From Desulfurococcales archaeon (GTDB lineage: Archaea > Thermoproteota > Thermoprotei_A > Sulfolobales > Desulfurococcaceae): a stretch of DNA of 13,674 nucleotides. Positions 7,471 through 13,674 of this stretch are shown in pieces. The stretch lies in the NCBI GenBank assembly GCA_015522345.1, contig WAML01000131.1, forward strand, positions 1 through 13,674, given 5' to 3'. The notes under the pieces were generated by a model. The model saw only the letters and a list, made by a program, of their open reading frames with translations. It was not told where the DNA came from and did not search any database. Within the stretch, counting starts at the first letter, position 1. Each line of letters starts with the position of its first letter. Both the position numbers and the translations under genes were made by a program.

Positions 7471-7868
7471 ATGGGAGGCACCAGCATAGCTATGCTGGAG
7501 CCTCCAAAGCCTATAAAGTATTTGAAGAAAAAGGTATCTACAAACATACATTAGCAGAAATAAGAGAACTGTCCATTAATCAACAATACTATGTGGTTGA
7601 GATAACTCTATCTTACATAAAGTGTTCATGCCCTGACACAACATATAATAAATCTCCTCTATGTATACATAAAATAGTAGCTATTATTAGAGCTTATATT
7701 GATCTTGGAGAAGAATTTGTTGAAGAAAACTATGGAGAACTATTAAATGGACTAGTTAAGAAGTATAGAGAGTGGAAGAAAAGTAGATCTAGGTTATCGC
7801 ATAGGGTTCGCCAAGTAAGCTCTTCAGTAAAGCCGTCACAAGATAAGACAAGTCTATTACAGTTTTAA
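7471..7868 (+). CDS. SWIM zinc-finger protein; 5' end disrupted
   Basis: The conserved frame is open from 7413 to TAA 7866-7868. It contains a SWIM finger, C-x-C-x10-C-x-H (KCSCP ... LCIHK), a motif thought to bind DNA or partner proteins. Preceding it are GASKAYKVFEEKGIYKH and YYVVEITLSYIKCSCP, typical of the strands leading into SWIM fingers. A helical, basic C-terminus follows. No ATG/GTG/TTG occurs in this frame before GTG 7593, which would cut off the lead-in strands. ATG 7471 has an excellent GAGG site (7461-7464) but lies in another frame that stops at TAG near 7552. I drew the gene from 7471, assuming a one-base indel, possibly near the CCTCCAAAG at 7501-7509. The last 80 bases overlap the CBS gene on the other strand. 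A one-base indel in AAAA near 7780 would end this protein before the overlap. Small SWIM proteins are common in Crenarchaeota, and their role is unknown. Confidence 0.65.
7474..7505. repeat. Near-perfect 32-base palindrome at the SWIM start
   Basis: Arms GGAGGC-A-CCAGCATAG and CTATGCTGG-A-GCCTCC meet with no spacer. Fifteen of sixteen positions per arm pair, and the only exception is A7480 opposite A7499. It begins three bases after the A of ATG 7471, in a GC-rich patch. Confidence 0.9.
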
Positions 7869-8463
7869 GTTTACCCTCCTTATCGACTATAATTATATTG
7901 TTTAAGTGAAGCGTTCTAAGCATATTCAATAATTCACGAATAGTTATATCTTCTTTAACAGTAAATGGCCTATCCTCCATGATCTTCTCAATAGGTACAT
8001 TAAGTGCTTGCTCTATTGGTACATTTAACCTAGATAGACTAAATCCTGCAATAAAGAATGTGTATCTCGGTCTTCGTGTAAACGTTCTTAGTATTTCAAT
8101 TTCGCTAATGTAGCCTATGGGTCTACGTTTCTCATCTACAACTACTATGAATATAGGATGACCTATTGCTACCGCCTTTAATACATTATATAGTTTGCTT
8201 CCTCTTCTAACGACTATATAGTGTGCTGTAGGAGGACGGAACTTTGTTATAAAATCCTTTAATGTCAGATCGAGTAGGCTATCAACATCTCCTCTCTTAA
8301 ATACCTTTGAGACATGGTATCCTTGTTCTCTCTTTTTAGAAATAGTTTCTCCACGAGACAACCAAGAAACCCTATAATAGACTAGTATAGGAGGTATTAA
8401 ATTCTTTTCTAACACGATAACGAGTGTTAACACACGATAACTGTTTATACTATATGTGTACAT
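7789..8463 (-). CDS. Protein with two CBS domains
   Basis: Two CBS modules are visible. The first (about residues 65-140) runs through YIVVRRGSKLYNVLKAV and FIVVVDEKRRPIGYISEIEIL. The second (about 155-218) runs through KIMEDRPFTVKEDITIRELL and IIIVDKEGKLKTVIDLSYLV. CBS pairs usually bind adenosine nucleotides and regulate a partner, but no effector domain is attached. The first 60 residues are not CBS-like, so the ATG at 8463 may be too early. TTG 8361-8359 would give 190 residues and lies about 30 bases below an ATTTAATA element, suiting a nearly leaderless message. It is divergent from the first antiporter, whose transport or expression it might regulate (inference only). Its 3' end overlaps the SWIM frame by 80 bases. 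The CBS side of the overlap looks genuine. Confidence 0.8.
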   Translation of the reverse strand: MYTYSINSYRVLTLVIVLEKNLIPPILVYYRVSWLSRGETISKKREQGYHVSKVFKRGDVDSLLDLTLKDFITKFRPPTAHYIVVRRGSKLYNVLKAVAIGHPIFIVVVDEKRRPIGYISEIEILRTFTRRPRYTFFIAGFSLSRLNVPIEQALNVPIEKIMEDRPFTVKEDITIRELLNMLRTLHLNNIIIVDKEGKLKTVIDLSYLVTALLKSLLGEPYAIT

Positions 8464-8467
8464 ATAG
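8450..8467. promoter_or_regulatory. Inverted repeat in the CBS/antiporter divergent region
   Basis: CTATATG-TGTA-CATATAG forms a 7+4+7 inverted repeat just upstream of the antiporter TATA box. Beside it, CGATAAC occurs twice as a direct repeat (within 8415-8441). It could be a regulator binding site, but AT-rich repeats of this size can also arise by chance. Confidence 0.25.
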
Positions 8468-8482
8468 ATAGTAACAGGTTTC

Positions 8483-8488
8483 TATATA
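8483..8488 (+). promoter_or_regulatory. TATA box of the first antiporter
   Basis: TATATA here places transcription near 8512, about 19 bases before GTG 8531. The GGTGA site at 8519-8523 falls within that leader. Confidence 0.4.
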
Positions 8489-8530
8489 CACACGATTGCT
8501 TTACAGCGGTTTAGCTGTGGTGAAGATATC

Positions 8531-9751
8531 GTGAACGCCGGCGTTAGTCCTGAAATAATGCTTTTTTATACATTAGCTCTAGCTCTATTATTTGGTAAAC
8601 TATTTGAAGAATTAGTCTCTAGGACGAAATACCCGCCTGTACTAGGTGATTTAATAGCTGGCTTAATACTAGGTTCAAGTATACTTGGGGTATATACTGT
8701 AAACGATATAGTTAAAGCTATATCATGGCTTGGAGTTGCTCTACTATTGTTTTACGCTGGGTTAACTACTCGTTATAAAGAATTCATTAGATTACTCCCA
8801 ATAGCGGGTATACTTACTCTAGGAGAAGCACTTGCTGCATTTAGTATGGGTTTTATAGTAGGTTATTTTCTAGGATATGATCTACTGAAATCGTTTTTCT
8901 TAGGAGCAGTACTTGAAGCTACTAGTGTAAGTCTAACTGTAAGAACTCTCATTGAACTACATAAACTAGATACTATAGAAGGATATACTATTATGGAGAT
9001 AGCTGTATTAGATGACCTAGCGTCGTTGATAACAATATCTATTGGATCATCTATAGTTGTTTTAGGGTCTCTAAATATATTTAGTGTTTTCACAACTCTA
9101 TTTGAGGCCTTAGGTGTATGGGCTGCAATCCTGTATATACTACATAGATTCTCTAATCATATAGTAAGGATTGCAAGTAAAATGCATGTAGAGGAAGCCC
9201 TTATATCAATGCTTATAGCTATTTTTGCTGGAGCAGCTTATCTTGTTAGCAAAGTAGGGGTATCACCACTCGTAGGAGCATATGCTTCAGGTCTAGCATT
9301 ATCTGAAGCTCGTGGATTAAGAGAGACTAGAGAAGCTATACGTAAGCTAGCTATAATATTCTCTACAGTATTCTTTGTAACAACTGCTGCAGAACTAGAT
9401 CTAAGGACTGCTCTTAGACCTGAATTAATTACTTTCTATATATTGATGGTATTAGCTGCTTTTGCTGGAAAACTACTTGGTGCTGGACTTACTTCATTTA
9501 TACTTGGTTTCCCGCCTCGTTCCGTCATGAGAATAGCTATAGGATTGTTTCCGCGATGCGAATTCGCTATTATAGCGGCTTATACTGCTGTCTCTTTTGG
9601 GGTATTAGATACATCTGTTTACTTAGCTGCTCTCATAGTAGTGATTGTAACAAATATAGTTACTCCACCGCTCTTAAGGATAGTGTTCTCCGGGGAAGAT
9701 ATTGATGTTGTAAGACTTAGGATTAAGAGATTTGTTGTAAAGAGGCATTGA
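8531..9751 (+). CDS. CPA2-family cation/proton antiporter (KefB/NapA-like)
   Basis: This 406-residue integral membrane protein has about twelve hydrophobic segments. CPA2 landmarks are present in order: PPVLGDLIAGLILG in the first helices, LLFYAGLTTR, the paired ion-binding aspartates D161-D162 in AVLDDLASL, VGVSPLVGAYASGLALSE, and PRCEFAIIAA, where the conserved arginine and glutamate sit. The DD pair marks the electrogenic type. It should exchange Na+ or K+ for protons across the cytoplasmic membrane, but ion specificity cannot be read from the sequence. No C-terminal TrkA-N domain is attached. GTG 8531 is supported by GGTGA seven bases upstream. It ends 4 bases from the end of a paralogue on the opposite strand. 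Confidence 0.85.
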   Translation: MNAGVSPEIMLFYTLALALLFGKLFEELVSRTKYPPVLGDLIAGLILGSSILGVYTVNDIVKAISWLGVALLLFYAGLTTRYKEFIRLLPIAGILTLGEALAAFSMGFIVGYFLGYDLLKSFFLGAVLEATSVSLTVRTLIELHKLDTIEGYTIMEIAVLDDLASLITISIGSSIVVLGSLNIFSVFTTLFEALGVWAAILYILHRFSNHIVRIASKMHVEEALISMLIAIFAGAAYLVSKVGVSPLVGAYASGLALSEARGLRETREAIRKLAIIFSTVFFVTTAAELDLRTALRPELITFYILMVLAAFAGKLLGAGLTSFILGFPPRSVMRIAIGLFPRCEFAIIAAYTAVSFGVLDTSVYLAALIVVIVTNIVTPPLLRIVFSGEDIDVVRLRIKRFVVKRH

Positions 9752-9755
9752 ATAT

Positions 9756-10946
9756 TTACTTCCTACCCTTAATATTCCTCCATAGTATGGATAGAGTTAT
9801 AGGAGTAGATAAGCTAGTAACGTAGATCATTAGAATTACTCCAGCGAAAACAGTGAGCGATACCGTTTTGTAGGCTAAGCCTATGGAGGCAATTATTAAA
9901 GCTACTTCAGCTCTAGGCATCATACCAAAGCCTATGAAGAGTGCTCTCCTCCAATCAAAACCGCTTATTCTAGCAGCTATTCCACAACCCAGTACTTTTC
10001 CAATAATAGATAGCCCCACTATATACGCCATTATATAGAGGTTCTGGAGGTCTAGGATATAGGGTTTTATATCTATAGTTGCAGCTGATATAACGAAGAA
10101 TATTGATGCAAATATATTTGGTATTAGACTAAATCTTCTAACGATCCTATCTATACCACTTATTTCACTAAAAGCTAGTCCTACAGCATAAGCTCCTACA
10201 ACAAGGCTTAAATTAACTTTAACACTAGCCCATGCAATAACTAGTGTTAGAGCGAGTAGTAGAGCAATATTGGTATCTTCTAAATGAGCTATCCTAGTTA
10301 TACCTCTCCATATAGTTCTTGAAGTCCTGTGTAGAGAAACAACTACTGCTATATAGAATACTATTGCTATACTAGCTGTTATCGCTAAGTCGATTATTCT
10401 AGTAGATCCAGAAACTACTATAGCTGTTGTAATACCAAGTACTAGTAAACCGCCTACGTCATCAAGTACTGCTGCTCCAAGTATTACAGTAGATAGTCGT
10501 GTACCTAAAGCACCGATGTCTGCTAGAGTCTTTACAGTTAAGCCAACACTTGTAGCAGTAAGTATTGCTCCCAAGAACAAGCTTTCGCTAGAGGAGAAGC
10601 CTATTAGAAGCCCTCCTACATAGCCTAGTGTAAAAGATGCAACAATACCCCCTAAGGCGACTAGAAACGATTGTTTTATACTCCTTATAAATGTTTCAAA
10701 ACGTGTTTCTAGGCCAGCCATGAATAAAAGACTTATAATACCGATCCACTTAATTAACCCAAATTCTTCTATCACATCTTTGTCCAGTATACCCAGTATA
10801 GAAGGACCGAGTATTATACCAGCTAATATATCGCCCAATATAGGCGGGTATCCTTTATAAGACATAGTTTCTTCGAGAAACTTTGCAAGCAATATCATCA
10901 TTGATAGAAGAAGTAGTAGGTCAGCAATAATTGTTTCAGGCACCAA
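9756..10946 (-). CDS. CPA2-family cation/proton antiporter, paralogue of the preceding gene
   Basis: This 396-residue protein has the same architecture as the gene at 8531-9751. It shows YPPILGDILAGIILGPSILG, LLFMAGLETR, D162-D163 in AVLDDVGGL, VNLSLVVGAYAVGLAFSE and PRAEVALIIAS. The two are recognisably related but far from identical, so the duplication is old. The start could be TTG 10946 or GTG 10943. A TTTAATAG element (10975-10982) would put the transcription start only a few bases upstream, suggesting a short leader. The glycine-rich helix ILTATSVGLTVKTLADIG corresponds to LEATSVSLTVRTLIELH in the other copy. Ion selectivity is unknown. Confidence 0.85.
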   Translation of the reverse strand: MVPETIIADLLLLLSMMILLAKFLEETMSYKGYPPILGDILAGIILGPSILGILDKDVIEEFGLIKWIGIISLLFMAGLETRFETFIRSIKQSFLVALGGIVASFTLGYVGGLLIGFSSSESLFLGAILTATSVGLTVKTLADIGALGTRLSTVILGAAVLDDVGGLLVLGITTAIVVSGSTRIIDLAITASIAIVFYIAVVVSLHRTSRTIWRGITRIAHLEDTNIALLLALTLVIAWASVKVNLSLVVGAYAVGLAFSEISGIDRIVRRFSLIPNIFASIFFVISAATIDIKPYILDLQNLYIMAYIVGLSIIGKVLGCGIAARISGFDWRRALFIGFGMMPRAEVALIIASIGLAYKTVSLTVFAGVILMIYVTSLSTPITLSILWRNIKGRK

Positions 10947-11027
10947 TATTTACCACTCTATACAGTTGTTTTAACTATTAAATCGCATTCTGTTTGACAG
11001 ATGCACTCATTCTCTAATAGGGAAATA

Positions 11028-11046
11028 AATACTATACTATAGTATT
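11028..11046. promoter_or_regulatory. Inverted repeat overlapping the MetE-like promoter
   Basis: AATACTAT-ACT-ATAGTATT is an exact 8+3+8 inverted repeat. Its right end runs into the TATA box TATTTAAATA (11043-11052). The placement over the presumed BRE/TATA is where archaeal repressors commonly bind. Confidence 0.35.
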
Positions 11047-11052
11047 TAAATA
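11043..11052 (+). promoter_or_regulatory. TATA box of the MetE-like gene
   Basis: TATTTAAATA predicts transcription from about 11073, a leader of some 20 bases that includes GGTAAATA before GTG 11095. Confidence 0.5.
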
Positions 11053-11094
11053 TTGAAAAACGACTCTAAGCAATAAAGTACTGGCTGGTAAATA

Positions 11095-12039
11095 GTGAAG
11101 AAGAAAAGCGAGTTGAGAACTCTAACTCCTATATATTATCCGAGAGGATTCGAGAAGGATCTACTGGATATAATACTTGATATAGAGTTTGAAGAAGATA
11201 TCTACATACCATTTCCGCCTCTCCTAAGAAGTTTTGAAGAAGTGTATTTAGATAGCTTAGTCAATATAGGTTTAGCAAGGAAGAAGGATAATAGGTATTT
11301 CATCACAGGTCTCCATAAAAAACGTAAGCTTCCTAATCTACTAATAAATGAATTTGAGTACTCTGCGCCTCTGCTGAGGTCTTCAGGGAAGAAGTATAAA
11401 GGATTTATAATACCTAGTCCTTGGTATTTCGTCGAGAAATTGAATAAAGGAGATAACCGTCTCAAAGATGCTCCTGAAGTAGCTATTGATACAATACCTT
11501 ATCTCGTGAATAAAATAGTTAGAGAAATAACTAGTCTTGGATTAAATACTGTACTATATGTTGATGTAGATGGTTTATTAGCTAAATCGTTTCCAGACCC
11601 TTATCCTCCTAAGCCTTGGAACTGGAGTCTCTTAAGAGAACTACTCTACAAGAGTATAAGGTATAGTGATGCAGAGCTCCAAGGGATAATGTTTTGTAGT
11701 AAACCAGACAATATATTATTGAGCATGATCTCTGAAATAGATGATATATCCTTTATAGTTATTGATGCAGAAATTCTATCAAATAATCCAGATTTAATTA
11801 ATGTAATACATGGTTCTATAAACCAGTTTACTAAGGAACCTAAGATAGCTATAGGAATCACTCCTGTAACATCAAATATACGTTTAGAATTGAAGAATTT
11901 CAAGAAAATAATTAAGTCTATAGCTTCATCGATAAGCTATGTATCAATTTCTTGTAGAGCATGGAACACTCTATACAATAATGGATTAAATAGTATTAGA
12001 AGAGCAATTAGATTAACAAAGCTCTTATCAATATTATAG
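11095..12039 (+). CDS. Divergent MetE-like (cobalamin-independent methionine synthase superfamily) protein
   Basis: At 314 residues this matches the single-barrel core MetE proteins of archaea, which transfer a methyl group to homocysteine in methionine synthesis. Blocks that align by eye with the catalytic barrel are IIPSPWYF, LYVDVDG (the homocysteine-binding aspartate position at D157, where MetE has IDEPA), GIMFC at 197-201, IDAE ending at E226, and SCRAW with C287. In E. coli MetE the zinc ligands are H641, C643, E665 and C726. Here the spacing E226 to C287 is the same 61 residues, but the histidine position holds M199. The protein may be a zinc-altered or non-catalytic relative. GTG 11095 has GGTAA nearby. 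No methionine genes flank it. The family call rests on motif alignment alone. Confidence 0.55.
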   Translation: MKKKSELRTLTPIYYPRGFEKDLLDIILDIEFEEDIYIPFPPLLRSFEEVYLDSLVNIGLARKKDNRYFITGLHKKRKLPNLLINEFEYSAPLLRSSGKKYKGFIIPSPWYFVEKLNKGDNRLKDAPEVAIDTIPYLVNKIVREITSLGLNTVLYVDVDGLLAKSFPDPYPPKPWNWSLLRELLYKSIRYSDAELQGIMFCSKPDNILLSMISEIDDISFIVIDAEILSNNPDLINVIHGSINQFTKEPKIAIGITPVTSNIRLELKNFKKIIKSIASSISYVSISCRAWNTLYNNGLNSIRRAIRLTKLLSIL

Positions 12040-12135
12040 ATACAGTTTAAAATATTAGTGCTATATTTTTATGGACAAGGATATATCTTTGAATGATAAA
12101 ATTTAGTTAAAGAAGCAAGTGTTTGGAGGATTAAA

Positions 12136-12720
12136 GTGTCTATGAAAACCCTGTATATTGTTGTATTAAAGAATGGTAGTATTAGAGTATATGATTCCTT
12201 CGGAGATGCATTAAAGGCAGTAATAGATAGTGGTGGAGGCAAGATCTTCCGGGGAGAATTAATTGCTTCTCTTACATCAGATGAAGTAGTTGAATTAATT
12301 GGTTTATTTAGTGAAGGTCAAGAGCCTGTTGAAGCACCTACTGTTAAAGGAGTTGATGGAAAGGAGCGTTTATCCATAGTTATCGATCAAATGTATAAAG
12401 GGTTTTTCACAAATATACTTTCAAGAGAATTCCCTGAATCCGAAATACATGAAATTGTTGGTAGAGGTATTGAGAAGCCGGTGAAAATAGGTAATGTGGT
12501 AAAACAGCCCGCTAGAGACGATTTTGATATATTAAATTTATTAGAGGATCTAGCTAGGAAGGGATATAGAGTAATATTCTTTACTGGAGACAAGAAACTT
12601 GCTACTCAAGCAGAGCTAATTAAAGATGTTCATGTAGTTTATGCTCCTCCCAATGAATTTCCTGGAAAAGAATCTCTAGCGAAATACATGATCGAGAAAA
12701 TACGTGAATACCATAAGTAG
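12136..12720 (+). CDS. Probable PIN-like domain protein (DUF5615/Mut7-C type) with an N-terminal extension
   Basis: I do not know this 194-residue protein as a named family. Residues 78-170 fit the PIN-like nuclease pattern: RLSIVIDQ with D84 after a hydrophobic strand, an acidic helix start RDDFDILNLLEDLA with D128/D129/D131, and VIFFTGDKK with D152, followed by an alternating strand and helix. The order strand-D, D-x-x-IL helix, strand-TxD resembles DUF5615 and Mut7-C. The first 75 residues form a separate small alpha/beta unit (TLYIVVLKNGSIRVYDSFGDA) of unknown role. No antitoxin-like partner lies next to it, so a VapBC-type toxin is unlikely. GTG 12136 follows GGAGGA by five bases, one of the best ribosome sites in the window. 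Confidence 0.5.
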   Translation: MSMKTLYIVVLKNGSIRVYDSFGDALKAVIDSGGGKIFRGELIASLTSDEVVELIGLFSEGQEPVEAPTVKGVDGKERLSIVIDQMYKGFFTNILSREFPESEIHEIVGRGIEKPVKIGNVVKQPARDDFDILNLLEDLARKGYRVIFFTGDKKLATQAELIKDVHVVYAPPNEFPGKESLAKYMIEKIREYHK

Positions 12721-12820
12721 TAGAGTAAAAGTTTAGAGATATTATTGAAGTATTCAATAAACTTAATTATCCTTTAGAACTATTTGTGAATTATAGTATT
12801 CTTCATTAGGTGGTTAGTCT

Positions 12821-13674
12821 ATGGTTGACCCACGTACTAGGAAGTTAGCTAAACTTATTGTTAACTATTGTGTAGAAGTAAAGAAGGGAGATGAAGTAGT
12901 TATAGGTGGTGGAATAGAGTCTCTTCCACTCCTTAGAGAAATCTACAGAGAAGTACTAGTTAATGGAGGGTATCCTCTACAAGTAAATATACAAGATGAA
13001 GTATTGAGCGAGATCTTCTATAGATATGCTCCCGACTACATCCTAGAATATGTTAGTCCGCTAGAGAAAGAGATTATGGAGAAAGTAAATGTAGTAATAA
13101 GAATACTTAGCCCCAGTCACACTAAGCATTTAATGGGGATTGATCCTGAGAAGATGAAGAAGAGGAGTAAAGCACGTTTTGAAATAACTAGGATATTCCT
13201 TGAGAGAAGTGCTAGAAAAGAACTTAGATGGAATATAGCTCCTTATCCCACCAAAGCTCTAGCTCAAGAAGCTGGTATGTCTATACTAGAGTATGAGGAT
13301 TTTGTATACAAGGCTACTATGGTTGATAAAGAAGATCCTATAAAGGCATGGATTGAGAAAGCTAGAGAACAACAGAAAATAGCTGACTTCCTCAATAAAG
13401 TTAGTGAGCTAAAATACGAAGGACCTGGAATAGACCTGTATCTTAGAGTTGATGGTAGGATATGGATAAACGATGATGGAAAATACAATATGCCAGGAGG
13501 AGAAGTCTTTTCAGCACCTATAGAAGATAGTGTAGAAGGCTATGTAGAATTCGATTATCCTGCTGTATGGAGAGGAGTTGAAGTAGAAGGTGTTAAACTA
13601 GTTTTTAAGAAAGGAGTAGTTGTAGAAGCAAAAGCACGTAAAGGCGAAGAATTTCTAAAGAAAATGCTTGAAAC
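12821..13674 (+). CDS. M29-family aminopeptidase (thermophilic AmpS/PepS type), 3' end cut by the window
   Basis: The first 284 codons are present, and the frame continues past the right edge. The start MVDPRTRKLAKLIVNYCVEVKKGDEVVI and the motif NMPGGEVFSAPIED, with E228 as the first metal ligand, are characteristic of M29 metallo-aminopeptidases, which remove N-terminal residues from peptides in the cytoplasm. The remaining ligands (a second glutamate, two histidines and an aspartate in the family) would lie beyond the window. ATG 12821 is preceded by AGGTGG at the right distance. The gene follows the PIN-like gene by 100 bases on the same strand and may or may not have its own promoter. Confidence 0.9.
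   Translation, partial: MVDPRTRKLAKLIVNYCVEVKKGDEVVIGGGIESLPLLREIYREVLVNGGYPLQVNIQDEVLSEIFYRYAPDYILEYVSPLEKEIMEKVNVVIRILSPSHTKHLMGIDPEKMKKRSKARFEITRIFLERSARKELRWNIAPYPTKALAQEAGMSILEYEDFVYKATMVDKEDPIKAWIEKAREQQKIADFLNKVSELKYEGPGIDLYLRVDGRIWINDDGKYNMPGGEVFSAPIEDSVEGYVEFDYPAVWRGVEVEGVKLVFKKGVVVEAKARKGEEFLKKMLE

Noticed and set aside
12136..12720. VapC-type toxin of a toxin-antitoxin pair
   Set aside because: The protein is longer than VapC, carries an N-terminal module, and no small antitoxin-like gene lies directly upstream or downstream.
1..13674. tRNA, rRNA, CRISPR array, transposon or defence island
   Set aside because: No T-loop-like sequence in a tRNA context, no regularly spaced repeats, no transposase or integrase and no recognisable defence proteins were found on either strand.

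Overview
The window looks like a chromosomal segment of an AT-rich, hyperthermophilic crenarchaeon, most likely of the Desulfurococcales or a near relative. The evidence is gene content: an NreA-type repair protein, a geranylgeranyl reductase for archaeal lipids, an archaeal AMP phosphorylase, small SWIM and CBS proteins, and a core MetE-like protein. Promoters are also archaeal, with TTTAAATA-like TATA boxes, GGAGG or GGTGA ribosome sites and many TTG/GTG starts. I could not place the genus. I saw no tRNA, rRNA, CRISPR array, insertion sequence or integrase.

Layout. Positions 1-1544 (minus) hold nre and, downstream of it, the start of a membrane-anchored gene that resembles a signal peptidase for 52 codons and then becomes an exact copy of an internal piece of nre. 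Positions 1659-2651 (+) hold a DHH/DHHA1 phosphoesterase that shares a short divergent promoter region with nre. Positions 2675-4611 (minus) hold a two-gene unit, geranylgeranyl reductase then a DUF429 RNase H-fold protein, overlapping by 7 bases. Positions 4770-5571 (+) hold a MobB-like P-loop protein fused to a 4Fe-4S domain, with a 5' end that does not read in one frame. Positions 5658-7184 (minus) hold AMP phosphorylase. Positions 7471-7868 (+) hold a SWIM zinc-finger protein, also with a disrupted 5' end and a near-perfect 32-base palindrome. Positions 7789-8463 (minus) hold a two-CBS-domain protein whose end overlaps the SWIM frame. Positions 8531-10946 hold two paralogous CPA2 cation/proton antiporters placed tail to tail, 4 bases apart. 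Positions 11095-12039 (+) hold a divergent MetE-like protein, 12136-12720 (+) a PIN-like protein, and 12821 to the right edge (+) the N-terminal part of an M29 aminopeptidase.

Function. Most genes are housekeeping: repair, nucleotide salvage, lipid saturation, cofactor maturation, ion homeostasis and peptide turnover. The only tight functional groupings I can infer are the lipid reductase/DUF429 unit and the CBS-antiporter-antiporter cluster. I see no convincing new defence or mobile system. The items most worth a second look are the exact in-frame 131-bp duplication at the left edge, the two genes (MobB-FeS and SWIM) whose conserved frames lack a start codon, the palindrome at the SWIM start, and the MetE-like protein in which one zinc ligand appears to be replaced.
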